64,000 nt of DNA from Alphaproteobacteria bacterium (GCA_016124385.1 WGNU01000007.1:124001-188000); one strand, 5' to 3'. Positions 43,363-52,658 are shown, counted from the first letter of the stretch. Numbers and translations are program-made. Notes: generated by a model not told the origin, from the sequence alone.

Positions 43363-43416
43363 CACGCGCGCGGGGCAAGTTAGCGCCGCAATTCTCAGAT
43401 CAAGGGGCGTTTGCGC

Positions 43417-45363
43417 ATGGATAAAGGCGATCGTCGGCTTGTGCCTGGTCAGGTGGAGGGCGGCAGCGAGGCCGTTTCCTTCAGCGCTCTTGTCGAGGCT
43501 CGCCTTAGCCGCCGCGATGTGTTGCGCTCGGCGGTGGCTGCCGGGGCGGTGCTTTCGCTGGGCGGTCTTGCAAGGCCTGCCTATGGTGCTGCCACTGGCG
43601 CGCCATCAACGCTGGCTTTCGACAACGTTTCGCAAGCGATCACCGAAACGCATCACGTGCCGCCGGGCTATCGCGCCGATATACTCATTCGATGGGGCGA
43701 TCCGATTCTGAAGGGCGCACCGGCGTTCGACCCGCGAGGCCAGAACGCCGAAGTGCAGGCAGGCCAGTTCGGGTTCAACAACGATTTCGTCGCCTTCATG
43801 ACGTTGCCAAGAGGCAGCCAGGCGAGCGATCACGGCCTCCTCTTCGTCAATCACGAATACGCCGCCGCCAGCGCAATGCTAACGCCGGACCAGGCGAAGC
43901 CCCGCAGTCCAGAGCACACCGCTTTGGAGATGGCGGCGACCGGAGCCTCGGTCATCGAGGTGAAGCGTGAAGGCGGCACTTGGCGGGTCGTTCCAGAAAG
44001 TGCCTATGCGCGGCGGATTACCGCAAAGACCGAAATCGCACTCTCGGGTCCGGCGGCGGGCAATCGACGTCTGCAGACCCAGGCAGACCCAACGGGCAGA
44101 CGGGTCCTTGGTACAGTCAATAATTGCGGAGGTGGAACAACGCCTTGGGGAACAGTTCTCACCTGTGAGGAAAACTTCAACGGGTACTTCAAAGGCGCGC
44201 TTCCCAAACAGACGCAAGAGGGCGCCTATCTCGTGCGTTTGGGCTTGACTGAGCGTCCGCCCTTTCCCTGGTTTCGGCACGATTTACGGTTTGATCGTGG
44301 GATTGAGCCCAATGAAGTCAATCGTTTCGGTTGGGTCGTTGAAGTCGATCCGTACGATCCGGAAGCAGTGCCAGTCAAACGAACGGCGCTCGGCCGTTTC
44401 AAGCACGAAGCCGCCACGACGGTCCTCAATCCCGATGGGCGCGTTGTCGTTTACAGCGCGGATGATCAGGCGTTTGAGTTCATCTACCGGTTCGTGTCAA
44501 AGGGCACTTTCGATCCACAAAAGCCTGAAACTGCGAAAGATATACTTGACGATGGCGTGCTGTCAGTCGCCCGATTTGACGCCGACAAGCTGACTTGGCT
44601 TCCGCTAGTCCACGGCCAAGGATTGCTGACTTTGGAGAATGGGTTCTCCTCGCAAGCTGATGTTTTGATCGAGGCTAGACGGGCGGCCAGCCTGCTCGGT
44701 GCCACGCCTATGGATCGGCCAGAGGATGTCGAGGTCAATCCCGCGACCGGGCGTGTCTATGTCATGCTGACGGGGAACCCGGACCGGCGGACCTGGCAGG
44801 TGGATGCGGCAAATCCGCGACACTGGAATACCTATGGTCATGTCCTGGAGCTGATCCCCCCAAGCGCCGGTGAGGGGACCTTCGACCATGCCGCGCAAGA
44901 GTTTGCGTGGGACGTCCTTTTTCTCGCCGGTCCCGAATCGAAGCGGCGCGACGCGGAGGGTCGCTTGCCGCCGTATAGTGGTCGCTATGGAGCGGGCACG
45001 GAAGTCACGCTCATGAACCCCGACAATTGCGCTTTCGACAGGCAGGGGAGACTCTGGATCGCAACCGACCACGTACTGGACGGAACGCTAACGAAGACGA
45101 CAGCCGGGCTTTTCGCGTGCGACCTTGACGGGCCCGGGCGGGCGGTTCTGAAGTTCTTCTTCGCTTGTCCGCGCGACGCCGAGTTGTGCGGGCCCGCCTT
45201 TACGCCGGACGGCACCACGTTGTTTGTTGCGGTGCAGCATCCAGAGGACAACGCGCCGACGGATCTTAAAGAGCCGCTCTGGCCGGATTTCACCGTTGGC
45301 CTTCCCGCGCGGCCGTCGATCGTAGCGATCACTCAGGCGGATGGGGACATAATCGGCGGTTAA
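43417..45363 (+). CDS. PhoX family protein (DUF839), Tat-exported
   Basis: The 648-residue protein has a Tat signal (SRRDVLRSAVAAGAVLSLGG, cleavage near 55-60) and the PhoX beta-propeller: HGLLFVNHEYAAA, NNCGGGTTPWGT and TCEENFNGYF, then PEDVEVNPATGRVYVMLTGN and NPDNCAFDRQGRLWIATD. PhoX proteins are calcium/iron-dependent periplasmic alkaline phosphatases. The middle of the gene is markedly less GC-rich than its flanks. The ATG at 43417 follows AAGGGG. Not all DUF839 proteins are proven phosphatases. Confidence 0.9.
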   Translation: MDKGDRRLVPGQVEGGSEAVSFSALVEARLSRRDVLRSAVAAGAVLSLGGLARPAYGAATGAPSTLAFDNVSQAITETHHVPPGYRADILIRWGDPILKGAPAFDPRGQNAEVQAGQFGFNNDFVAFMTLPRGSQASDHGLLFVNHEYAAASAMLTPDQAKPRSPEHTALEMAATGASVIEVKREGGTWRVVPESAYARRITAKTEIALSGPAAGNRRLQTQADPTGRRVLGTVNNCGGGTTPWGTVLTCEENFNGYFKGALPKQTQEGAYLVRLGLTERPPFPWFRHDLRFDRGIEPNEVNRFGWVVEVDPYDPEAVPVKRTALGRFKHEAATTVLNPDGRVVVYSADDQAFEFIYRFVSKGTFDPQKPETAKDILDDGVLSVARFDADKLTWLPLVHGQGLLTLENGFSSQADVLIEARRAASLLGATPMDRPEDVEVNPATGRVYVMLTGNPDRRTWQVDAANPRHWNTYGHVLELIPPSAGEGTFDHAAQEFAWDVLFLAGPESKRRDAEGRLPPYSGRYGAGTEVTLMNPDNCAFDRQGRLWIATDHVLDGTLTKTTAGLFACDLDGPGRAVLKFFFACPRDAELCGPAFTPDGTTLFVAVQHPEDNAPTDLKEPLWPDFTVGLPARPSIVAITQADGDIIGG

Positions 45364-45459
45364 CCGACCGGCCGGTCTGAGACGAGGCGCGATTGCGCGG
45401 CTCGTCAAAGTGGCTAGGGTCCCGCCAGGGTGCGGGGGCCTCGCGATGAGGACGGGAGA

Positions 45460-46332
45460 ATGGGTTTCATCTCCATGACGGCAGGGCGCTTCTTCGGTCT
45501 CGTGGCGGCCGTGGTGTTCGGGCTTGGCGTGTCGACCGCGCAGGCCGCACTGACGGGCGCGTATTACGGTAGCGCCGACAGCGAGGTCGCGCTCTCGCTC
45601 GCGCTTCAGGATGACCGGATCCGCGGCGCGTTTCGGGACGCAGACGGTACGGCCTGGATTCTGAGCGGGCGGCGCTATGGCTCAAGCGCCTACGGCACGC
45701 TCACCGATTATTCGGGCGCCGCGTATTTCGTCCTACAGGAGCGGCCTGAAGGGCTCGTCTTTGCCTTTGTTCCGGCGGGCGCCGGCGGCCAGCCCAATTT
45801 CGTGGCCGCGCGACAGATCCCATTGTCGAAATCGGGACCTGATCCGATCACGCTCCTGCCGGCGGCTCCGCCTCCGCCGGCGGCCGGCCAGACTATCGAC
45901 CTTCTTGTGTTTCTCGAGTCCTATCCGCATTGGAGCAAGGCCGACGCCGGGCGGGCGCTGGGCGCCTTGCGCGCGCCGCGGCTGGAGCTGCTGTCGATCT
46001 TCAGCGTCCTGCAGACGGATCTCTTTGTCCGGGGTTGCGAGAGCGGCGTGCCGGCGCCGCCCCCAATCGCCGAGCGTCAGGCACTCAGTTGCTCACAGAT
46101 TCTCGACAAGGTGGCGGCGGTCGAGGCGGCCGGTCAACGTCCCGCCTTCGAGCGGGCGGCGGGCGACGACCGTGCGGGGCTCGTCCGGCTGCTGAAATGC
46201 GATCGCGGTCTACTGCCGGAAGCCTCCTGCAAGACGGCTGGCGTTGCCACAGCGGAGGCGCTCAAGAACTGGCAGGATGCGGGCGCGATACTCGACCGTT
46301 ATTCGGGCCGAGCCGCCCCGGTTGCGCCATAA
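45460..46332 (+). CDS. Secreted protein of unknown function
   Basis: The 290-residue protein has a signal peptide (AGRFFGLVAAVVFGLGVSTAQAA) and a beta-rich N-terminal part that recalls lipocalin-like or DUF-type repeats (GAYYGSADSEVALSLALQDD). A proline-rich linker (PAAPPPPAAGQ) leads to a helical C-terminal region with four cysteines. The ATG at 45460 is close to GGGAG; a second ATG at 45475 is also possible. I recognise no family. Confidence 0.7.
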   Translation: MGFISMTAGRFFGLVAAVVFGLGVSTAQAALTGAYYGSADSEVALSLALQDDRIRGAFRDADGTAWILSGRRYGSSAYGTLTDYSGAAYFVLQERPEGLVFAFVPAGAGGQPNFVAARQIPLSKSGPDPITLLPAAPPPPAAGQTIDLLVFLESYPHWSKADAGRALGALRAPRLELLSIFSVLQTDLFVRGCESGVPAPPPIAERQALSCSQILDKVAAVEAAGQRPAFERAAGDDRAGLVRLLKCDRGLLPEASCKTAGVATAEALKNWQDAGAILDRYSGRAAPVAP

Positions 46333-46468
46333 ATTTGCCCCGATGCGGCGGCACATCAAAAATGTGGCCCGGATACATTCTCCCTCTCTTGGCCGGTCCG
46401 GGGCACGTCCGCTAACCTTGTGTGTTGCCAAATCCGACAGCGCACCAATCCGGGGGATACCCTTCCAC

Positions 46469-46957
46469 ATGATCGCCTCCATTACTCGGGCGGCTGCCAT
46501 CGCCGCTGCCCTCATCCTGACGCCTGCCGCCGCGTCCGCTCAGCAGATCTATGAATCGGTGACCGGCGATGACCTTGTCGAGATCCTTACCGAGGTCGGT
46601 TACACCGCCGAGCTTGGCGTCGACAATGTCGGCGAGCCCATGATCAACGGACAGATCGAAGGCGTCGCGTACACACTCTTTTTCTATCGCTGCAACGATG
46701 AGACGCCGAAGCAGTGCCTCGATCTCCAGTTCAATTCCGAGTTCGCGTTCCAGAAGCCGGTGACGCTGGAGATGGTCAACGCCTACAACACGAACAACCG
46801 GTTCGGGCAGGCCTATATCGACAAGGACGGCCGCACGTCGCTCGACATGAGCGTGACGGTCCAGGGCGGCCTCACGCGCCAGGCGATCAAAGAGAATATC
46901 GACTGGTGGAAGGTGGCGCTCACCTCATTCGAAGAGAAGATCTTCGAGACGCCTTGA
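46469..46957 (+). CDS. YbjN-domain secreted protein
   Basis: The 162-residue protein has a signal peptide (MIASITRAAAIAAALILTPAAASAQ) and a YbjN-like domain: YESVTGDDLVEILTEVGYTAELG, then FFYRCNDETPKQCLDLQFNSEF and NNRFGQAYIDKDGR. The YbjN fold resembles type III secretion chaperones and is associated with sensory or envelope functions; the secreted version is common in alphaproteobacteria. The ATG at 46469 gives a proper signal peptide. Confidence 0.87.
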   Translation: MIASITRAAAIAAALILTPAAASAQQIYESVTGDDLVEILTEVGYTAELGVDNVGEPMINGQIEGVAYTLFFYRCNDETPKQCLDLQFNSEFAFQKPVTLEMVNAYNTNNRFGQAYIDKDGRTSLDMSVTVQGGLTRQAIKENIDWWKVALTSFEEKIFETP

Positions 46958-46975
46958 TCCGTAGACTGATCTAAC

Positions 46976-47019
46976 GATCGGGCGGCCGGGAGGGGGCACT
47001 CCCTGCCGCCCGATCTTTT
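46976..47019 (+). terminator. Terminator of the YbjN gene
   Basis: GATCGGGCGGC at 46976-46986 pairs perfectly with GCCGCCCGATC at 47005-47015, with an inner GGGAG/CTCCC stem, followed by TTTT at 47016-47019. It sits 18 nt after the YbjN stop and directly abuts the acyl-CoA dehydrogenase stop on the other strand, so it may serve both. Confidence 0.88.
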
Positions 47020-47020
47020 C

Positions 47021-48217
47021 TCAGAGCCCCAAGATCTGCTTCGCGATCACGTTCTTCTGAACTTCCTCGGTTCCGCCTTCGATCGTATTGGCGCGCTGGC
47101 GCATGTAGAGCGGCACAGCGCCCTTTGCCCAGGCCGGCCCAATGGGCGGCTCATTCCAAGAGGCATCGAGGGCCGCGGGGATCCAAGGATTGCCGTAATA
47201 GGCCGCGGCCTCGGCCATAAGCTCGCTCAAGCCTTGACTGATAAACGTTCCCTTCGACTTGAGGATTGCGCCTCCATTGCCGGCCGTGCCGGAGCGCGCC
47301 TCGAACATCACCCGCTGATTGGTGATGCGCAGGGCCTCAAGCTCAACCTCCAGGGAGGAGAGTTTGCCGCGAAAATCGGGATCATCGATCAGGCGGTTGC
47401 CGTAACCGTCGCGCTCTTCCGTTGCGATTCGTTTCAGCTTCGAGACGAGGCGCGTCGAGGGCGCGATCATCGCGATCAGCGCGCGCTCGTTGCCGAGCAG
47501 GAATTTCGCGTAGGTCCAGCCTTTGTTCTCCTCGCCGATCCGATTGGCGACGGGCACGCGCACGTCTTCGAAGCGGATCTCGTTGAGGATGTGCGCGCCG
47601 TCGATCGTGATGATCGGGCGATGCGATACGCCTTTCGAGTGCATGTCGATGAGGAGGACTGAGATGCCTTCCTGGACGCGGCCATCGCTCGAGGTGCGCA
47701 CGAGCGCGAACATCCAATCGGCCTCATGACCGAATGAGTTCCAGATCTTCATGCCGTTGACGACGTAGTCATCGCCGTCCCGAACGGCTTTCGTCTGCAG
47801 GCTCGCGAGGTCGGAGCCCGACCCCGGCTCAGAATAGCCTTGGCACCAATAATCCTCGCCGTTGCGGGCGCGCGGCAGAAAGCGCTCCTTCTGCTCGGGC
47901 GTGCCGAACGCGATGATGACGGGGCCGACCATCTTGGTCGGGAAGGGCGACATCGGCGGCGCACCTAGTAGCGCCTGTTCCTCCTCGAAGGCGTAGACCT
48001 GCGTCGGGTTCCAGCCGCAGCCGCCATATTCCTTCGGCCAGTGGGGCGCGCCCCAGCCATGGGCGGCGAGGATCTTGTGCCATTGAACGCCGTCGGCCTT
48101 TTTCAGGCGTGCGCCACTTTCAACCTTGGCCTTGAGTTCCTTCGGCAGCAGCCGTTCGATCGTTTCGTGCACCATGGCGCGAAACGCGATTTCTTCTGCG
48201 CTCGATCGCAGGTCCAT
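47021..48217 (-). CDS. Acyl-CoA dehydrogenase family protein
   Basis: The 398-residue flavoenzyme has CQGYSEPGSGSDLASLQTKA (FAD-binding YSEPxxGSD) near residues 126-145 and MKIWNSFGHEADWMFALVRT, and ends with RANTIEGGTEEVQKNVIAKQ. This pattern is typical of alphaproteobacterial ACADs acting on steroid or unusual acyl-CoA substrates as well as fatty acids. It introduces a C2-C3 double bond and passes electrons to ETF. The ATG at 48217 follows AGGAG-like sequence. It may work with the enoyl-CoA hydratase gene 0.8 kb away. Confidence 0.94.
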   Translation of the reverse strand: MDLRSSAEEIAFRAMVHETIERLLPKELKAKVESGARLKKADGVQWHKILAAHGWGAPHWPKEYGGCGWNPTQVYAFEEEQALLGAPPMSPFPTKMVGPVIIAFGTPEQKERFLPRARNGEDYWCQGYSEPGSGSDLASLQTKAVRDGDDYVVNGMKIWNSFGHEADWMFALVRTSSDGRVQEGISVLLIDMHSKGVSHRPIITIDGAHILNEIRFEDVRVPVANRIGEENKGWTYAKFLLGNERALIAMIAPSTRLVSKLKRIATEERDGYGNRLIDDPDFRGKLSSLEVELEALRITNQRVMFEARSGTAGNGGAILKSKGTFISQGLSELMAEAAAYYGNPWIPAALDASWNEPPIGPAWAKGAVPLYMRQRANTIEGGTEEVQKNVIAKQILGL

Positions 48218-48271
48218 TCGGGGATTCTCCTTCCCTACGCTTGTTCCGTTTGCCGGAAAGCTTAGGGGAGG

Positions 48272-48288
48272 CTTGGCGGGCCGCCAAG
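48272..48288. terminator. Hairpin between GYF_2 gene and acyl-CoA dehydrogenase gene
   Basis: CTTGGCG at 48272-48278 pairs with CGCCAAG at 48282-48288 over a three-nt loop. It lies 7 nt past the GYF_2 stop on the minus strand and upstream of the dehydrogenase start. No T-run follows, so the termination role is weak. Confidence 0.35.
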
Positions 48289-48295
48289 GGCAGGT

Positions 48296-48883
48296 CTAGA
48301 GGGACGCTCGGTCGCCGCGCTGCCACACCCGGCGCATGCGCGCCTCGAGCTCCGGGCCGAAATTGAACCAGGCCGCCTTGCCACGCGAGGCATCAACCAC
48401 AAGCAGGCAATCGTTGCGGCCGAAGTACTCGGTCAGCATGTTGCGGATGGCGCCGGCCGTCTCGCGGGAGGAAACGAGCCAAGTGTGCGGCGACAGCTTG
48501 CAGGCCGGGCCGAGGTTCATGATCGTCTGCTCAAGGCGCGTCACGGAACGCGCGCCCTGGGGATAGATGATGACGAAGTTCGATGATTCGATCTCTTCTT
48601 CGCTGCGCGGGTTCTTGCGCGAAACGAGGCCGGCGGGCTGAGCCTCGGCCTGCGGCGCCGGCTCTTCCTCCCTCAGATGGGGGCTGAGCGCCGCGTCTTC
48701 CGCAGCGGTCGTCCATTCGCGCGCGCCTTCGAGAGCGACGATCGAATTGCGCTGGACGCGTCCTTCGGCCACAAAACTGAGCATCTGCGCGCCCGTGTAC
48801 GGACCAAAGATGTCGGCCCCGACGCGAACGTACCAGCGCCCGTCCAAACGCGCCTCAACCGGCGATTTGATCGACTCAATCAT
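48296..48883 (-). CDS. GYF_2 domain protein
   Basis: The 195-residue protein has an N-terminal GYF_2 (DUF4339) domain at about 14-60 (GRWYVRVGADIFGPYTGAQML and VQRNSIVALEGAREWTTA), which typically mediates protein-protein contacts. A flexible Glu/Pro-rich linker leads to an unrecognised C-terminal domain with FVIIYPQGARSVTRLEQTIMNLG. No signal peptide is seen. The ATG at 48883 follows GAAAGG. Confidence 0.8.
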   Translation of the reverse strand: MIESIKSPVEARLDGRWYVRVGADIFGPYTGAQMLSFVAEGRVQRNSIVALEGAREWTTAAEDAALSPHLREEEPAPQAEAQPAGLVSRKNPRSEEEIESSNFVIIYPQGARSVTRLEQTIMNLGPACKLSPHTWLVSSRETAGAIRNMLTEYFGRNDCLLVVDASRGKAAWFNFGPELEARMRRVWQRGDRASL

Positions 48884-49041
48884 CCTTTCGCCCCCTGGCG
48901 AGAATGGCGTCCGTGTCCCCCTTTGGGCCAGGACGGTAGGGTCGTCGCAAATCCAGGGCCAGGTGCGCTTGCCTCTCTGCCGCAAGGATGCACAAGTTTG
49001 GCCTCACAGCCTTAATCAATGACAAATGGGGGAAATCTCGA

Positions 49042-49824
49042 ATGGCACACGAATTCTGCACGACCGAACAGGACGGCCATCTCCTGAAGGTAACGATTAA
49101 CCGGCCAGAGGTGATGAACGCGCTCCACCCCCCGGCCAATCTCGAACTCGCACAGGTGTTCGATAGCTTCGCCAATGACCCGGAGCTGTGGGTCGCGGTC
49201 GTGACCGGGGCAGGGGATCGGGCGTTCTCCGCCGGTAACGATCTTAAATTCCAGGCCTCGGGCCAGCGGGTGAGCATGCCGCCCAGCGGGTTCGCGGGAC
49301 TGACCTCGCGCTTTGATCTCACCAAGCCCGTCATCGCGGCTGTGAACGGCCTTGCGATGGGCGGCGGGTTCGAGATCGCGCTCGCCTGCGACATCATCAT
49401 CGCCGCCGACACCGCAACCTTCGCGCTGCCAGAGCCCAATGTCGGCCTCGCGGCCCTTGCGGGCGGTCTTCACCGCTTGCCGCGCGAAATCGGCCTCAAG
49501 CGCGCGCTCGGCATGATCTTGACCGCGCGGCGCGTGAGTGCGGCGGAGGGGAAAGAACTCGGCTTCGTCAACGAGGTCGTGCCGGCAGCTGAACTCATGA
49601 CCGCGGCCAAGCGCTGGGCGGACCTGATCCTCAAGTGCTCGCCGATGTCGATCCGCGCGTCGAAGGATGCCGTCTATCGCGGGCTCGACGAGCCGACGCT
49701 GCGCGCGGCCCTCGAGGGCCAGGCGAAATACCCTGCGGTGACCGCAATGCTCAAGAGCGAGGATTTGATCGAGGGTCCGCTCGCCTTCGCGCAGAAGCGG
49801 CCGCCGAAATGGAAAGGGCGCTAA
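49042..49824 (+). CDS. Enoyl-CoA hydratase/isomerase (crotonase) family protein
   Basis: The 260-residue protein has the crotonase fold: oxyanion holes around FSAGNDLKF (63-71) and LAMGGGFEIALACD (104-117). Both catalytic glutamates of the hydratases are present (Glu111 and Glu131 in LPEPNVG). It should hydrate enoyl-CoA esters, either for fatty-acid or for terpene/aromatic degradation. The ATG at 49042 follows GGGGGAAA; the frame extends to 48988. It overlaps the next gene's end by 4 nt (convergent). Confidence 0.93.
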   Translation: MAHEFCTTEQDGHLLKVTINRPEVMNALHPPANLELAQVFDSFANDPELWVAVVTGAGDRAFSAGNDLKFQASGQRVSMPPSGFAGLTSRFDLTKPVIAAVNGLAMGGGFEIALACDIIIAADTATFALPEPNVGLAALAGGLHRLPREIGLKRALGMILTARRVSAAEGKELGFVNEVVPAAELMTAAKRWADLILKCSPMSIRASKDAVYRGLDEPTLRAALEGQAKYPAVTAMLKSEDLIEGPLAFAQKRPPKWKGR

Positions 49825-51035
49825 CGCGGATCGAGCGGTAGCCGCGACGCGCTGATCGCGGCAAGGCCCATTCCGCTCAGCAACGAGAAGGCTTCGGCAG
49901 CGGCATGCGCGTCGCCGAGGCCTGGTGCGATCTCGCCCCAGGGGCGCTGATTGTCGATCGCGCGGAGGAGCGGGGCGAGCGCTTTCGGCGCGGGAAGGGC
50001 GATGCGCGCGCCGCGAAAGCTGCCCGCGAGCTGCTTCGTCTTCTCAACGGCGGCGGCGAGGGCCGCGCCATTGCCATAGAGCAGGGCGGGGATCGCGTCG
50101 TCGTTAAGGATCGCTGGCGTCGGCGGGGGATCGTCCGCGCGGGTGAAGTAGGCGACGTGGGTCGCCATGTCGCCGGCGAGCCGTTCGGCGAGCGCGTAAT
50201 GTTCGTTCGGAGCGAGCGCCGCGATCTCGCCGTCATACTCGCGCGTCTTCAGATAGGTCTTGGGGTCATAGCGCGCCGCTGGCGCCAGCGCGGCGAGCCG
50301 GAGGCCCGCTTGCTCGCCCAAAGCCAAGACCTCCTCGATCTCATAGGCGCGGTCGCGAGCGTGCAGGAGGAGGTCGAACAAGCCGGCATCGCCCGTCTTG
50401 TGGTCGCCGACGAAGGGATTGCGGCGGAACGCGTTGCTCTCTGGAAGCTGGCCGAGAACGTGACGCGCCCGCGCCAAGCGCCACGCCAGCGGGCGGCCTT
50501 CCGGCGCGAGCGCGCGGAGGATCGCCTGCGCGTCATAGACGCCGCGGCGACCGATCGCGCCATAGACCATGAGGCCGATTCCGCCTCCGGGTGCGAGCGC
50601 CACCGTCAGCGCGCGCAAACCCTCGAGCGGATCGGGCAGATGGTGGATGACCCCGCAGCAATCGATGTAGTCGAATGGTCCGTAGGCGGATGCCTCCAGG
50701 AGCGATGCCGTCTCGAAGCGGATGGCAGCGAGCCCGCGAATGCGGGCGCGCGCCTCGGCAATGGCGCGGCTGGCGCGCGAGAGATCGAGATAGATGATTG
50801 CGGCCGGGCATTTCGCCCACGCGAGCTGCTGGGCGAGCATGATAAGCGCATCGCCTGTTCCGCCGCCGGCGATCAGCGCGCGAAAGGGGCGCGACCAATC
50901 TCGACGCCCCGCGAAGAATATGTGATCGATCTCGGCTAGGTGGCTCGGCGAGCCGAGACAGAGCCTACGCCGCTCATCGGCCGGGTCGCGGTCCGGGTAG
51001 GGGTAGCCTTCATACTGGGCGGCGACGGGATCCAT
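49821..51035 (-). CDS. Class I SAM-dependent methyltransferase, two-domain
   Basis: The 404-residue protein begins with a QYEGYPYPDRDPADE motif shared by a family of alphaproteobacterial methyltransferases. The SAM-binding site is ALIAGGGTGDAL near 53-64, with YLDLSRASRA as the acidic strand and YIDCCGVIHHL as motif IV. The C-terminal half is larger and unlike typical small-molecule methyltransferases. The substrate is unknown; it could be a protein or peptide. Confidence 0.87.
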   Translation of the reverse strand: MDPVAAQYEGYPYPDRDPADERRRLCLGSPSHLAEIDHIFFAGRRDWSRPFRALIAGGGTGDALIMLAQQLAWAKCPAAIIYLDLSRASRAIAEARARIRGLAAIRFETASLLEASAYGPFDYIDCCGVIHHLPDPLEGLRALTVALAPGGGIGLMVYGAIGRRGVYDAQAILRALAPEGRPLAWRLARARHVLGQLPESNAFRRNPFVGDHKTGDAGLFDLLLHARDRAYEIEEVLALGEQAGLRLAALAPAARYDPKTYLKTREYDGEIAALAPNEHYALAERLAGDMATHVAYFTRADDPPPTPAILNDDAIPALLYGNGAALAAAVEKTKQLAGSFRGARIALPAPKALAPLLRAIDNQRPWGEIAPGLGDAHAAAEAFSLLSGMGLAAISASRLPLDPR

Positions 51036-51104
51036 GCCGCCTCATAGCACAAGCGGCGCAGATCGCTCCGCGCCGCATGGCCAATGGTATCGTGTCAGGA
51101 TCGG

Positions 51105-51656
51105 CTACTGGACGATGCGCCAGGTGCCGTTCGCGTTGCGGCAGGCCGTGCCCGTGGCCGTCTCGCGGCGGCCGTCCACGTAGATGGTTTGACGGAACTC
51201 GCGGCAATCATCGCCACGGCCGTTCTCGTACCAGCTCGTCGGCGTAACATAGCCGTAATTGCCGCTGCGCGGGTTGCGCCACTCATATTGGCGCCCGTTG
51301 GACCCGTACTGATAGGCGTCGTAGTAAGTGTCCTGCGCATAGGGGCGATCGTCGCAGCGAATCTGACGCGTCAAATAGTTGCCGGCGAAGCCGCCGATCA
51401 GCGCACCAACGACCGTCGCTGCGTCGTTGCCTGAGCCCTTGCCGAACTGGTTGCCAGTGACGCCCCCGAGGAGCGCGCCGATCGCCGTGCCGATCAAGGC
51501 TTCCTTGCCGAATTCATCCTCGCAGCTACTGTCGTAGCCCGCGTAGTAGGGTTCGCCGTAGCCGTAATAGCCGTCGTCGCGCGCAGACGCCGGTGCGATC
51601 GCCGCCGTCAGCGTCATCGCCACGCCTGCCGCAAGGAGCGAGAGGTTTCTCAGCAT
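51105..51656 (-). CDS. Glycine-zipper, 17-kDa surface-antigen-like outer-membrane protein
   Basis: The 183-residue protein has a signal peptide (LSLLAAGVAMTLTAAIAPASA) and a glycine-zipper segment (ALIGTAIGALLGGVTGNQFGKG and GALIGGFAGNYLTRQI) at about 53-96. It ends with the surface-antigen domain CREFRQTIYVDGRRETATGTACRNANGTWRIV. This is the rickettsial 17-kDa antigen type found in many alphaproteobacteria, anchored in the outer membrane. There is no lipobox, so it is not obviously lipidated. Confidence 0.88.
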   Translation of the reverse strand: MLRNLSLLAAGVAMTLTAAIAPASARDDGYYGYGEPYYAGYDSSCEDEFGKEALIGTAIGALLGGVTGNQFGKGSGNDAATVVGALIGGFAGNYLTRQIRCDDRPYAQDTYYDAYQYGSNGRQYEWRNPRSGNYGYVTPTSWYENGRGDDCREFRQTIYVDGRRETATGTACRNANGTWRIVQ

Positions 51657-51822
51657 CGGGTCCGTGTCCTTCCCGTGAGCGTGCCCGATCGGAACACGCG
51701 CACCGTCCATGGAGTTCCACCGGGGCAATCCCGGTCATCGGCGCAACGGTGTCTCGCCGGCGCTGAACGTCGCATGAACAAGGTTAAACGGGAAGTGGGG
51801 CCGCCCCAAAGAGCGCCTTTCG

Positions 51823-52419
51823 CTAGTGGCGCGTGCGCTCGCCGAGCTGATTGGCAAGGCTGCCGCGGGTGCGCGGCATGTCAATGAATTCGATCCCGAT
51901 TCCGTGATCGTGGAGACGCACGACGCGGCCCTTCATTTTGCCCACGTGAACCTCAGTCCCGATCGCGGGAGCGGGATGGATCTCCAGCGAGACGCCCGAC
52001 AACGACAGGTCAAGGATCCGGCATTCGATCGTGCGCCCATCGGGGAGGTGCAGTTGTGTGACCTCGCCGCTTGCCACGCGGTCATGCCGGCGAAGATCTT
52101 CACCGCCGAGCTGCTCGCGGTTCGCGGCGACGGTCAGCGCCTCGACAATGCGTTCGCGCTTCAGCGCTGTTGCGGAAATGAGAACGGCAAAGCCTGCCTC
52201 GTGCTGGCGCACGACGCAGCCCTCAACACGGCCGATCTGATCGATGTAGATGACGACATTGGCGCCGAGTTCGGGCCGCACGGCACTCTCGATCGCGACG
52301 CCCCCGGCGGACATGTCCACCAGTTCACCAGCGTGCTCCGTCCCATCGGGCAGCAAGAAGCGGGCGCCCAGCCGGACGCTAATGCGGCGGTGGCGCCGTT
52401 GATCAGGCATGCGTCCCAT
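51823..52419 (-). CDS. Tandem PilZ domain protein
   Basis: The 198-residue protein has two PilZ domains: RRHRRISVRLGARF with DMSAGGVAIES, and RRHDRVASGEVTQL with DLSLSGVSLEI. PilZ domains bind c-di-GMP through the RxxxR and D/NxSxxG elements, both present in both copies. It should be a cytoplasmic c-di-GMP effector. The ATG at 52419 follows GGGAGG; the frame is open to 52644 but the extra part is not convincing. It is divergent from the GMC oxidoreductase gene. Confidence 0.9.
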   Translation of the reverse strand: MGRMPDQRRHRRISVRLGARFLLPDGTEHAGELVDMSAGGVAIESAVRPELGANVVIYIDQIGRVEGCVVRQHEAGFAVLISATALKRERIVEALTVAANREQLGGEDLRRHDRVASGEVTQLHLPDGRTIECRILDLSLSGVSLEIHPAPAIGTEVHVGKMKGRVVRLHDHGIGIEFIDMPRTRGSLANQLGERTRH

Positions 52420-52658
52420 TGCAATTGCCTCCCGCCGACCTAGCGGCTGATGCGCAACTTCGACACCTCGCATAGTGTTCCCCGGACCGGCTAAGAATTC
52501 GTCACCGACGGAGAATACGCGTGGAAGGGTAAAGATGACGTTGTCTCTTTCACGAAGCCCGGTTGCGCGGCTTGGCCCGGGCCTGTACTCGAAAAGGCCA
52601 GCTTTTCGGGCCAATTGCCGGGAGCTCGGCCCAGCCTTCGACAAAGAGATCGTCTTCC

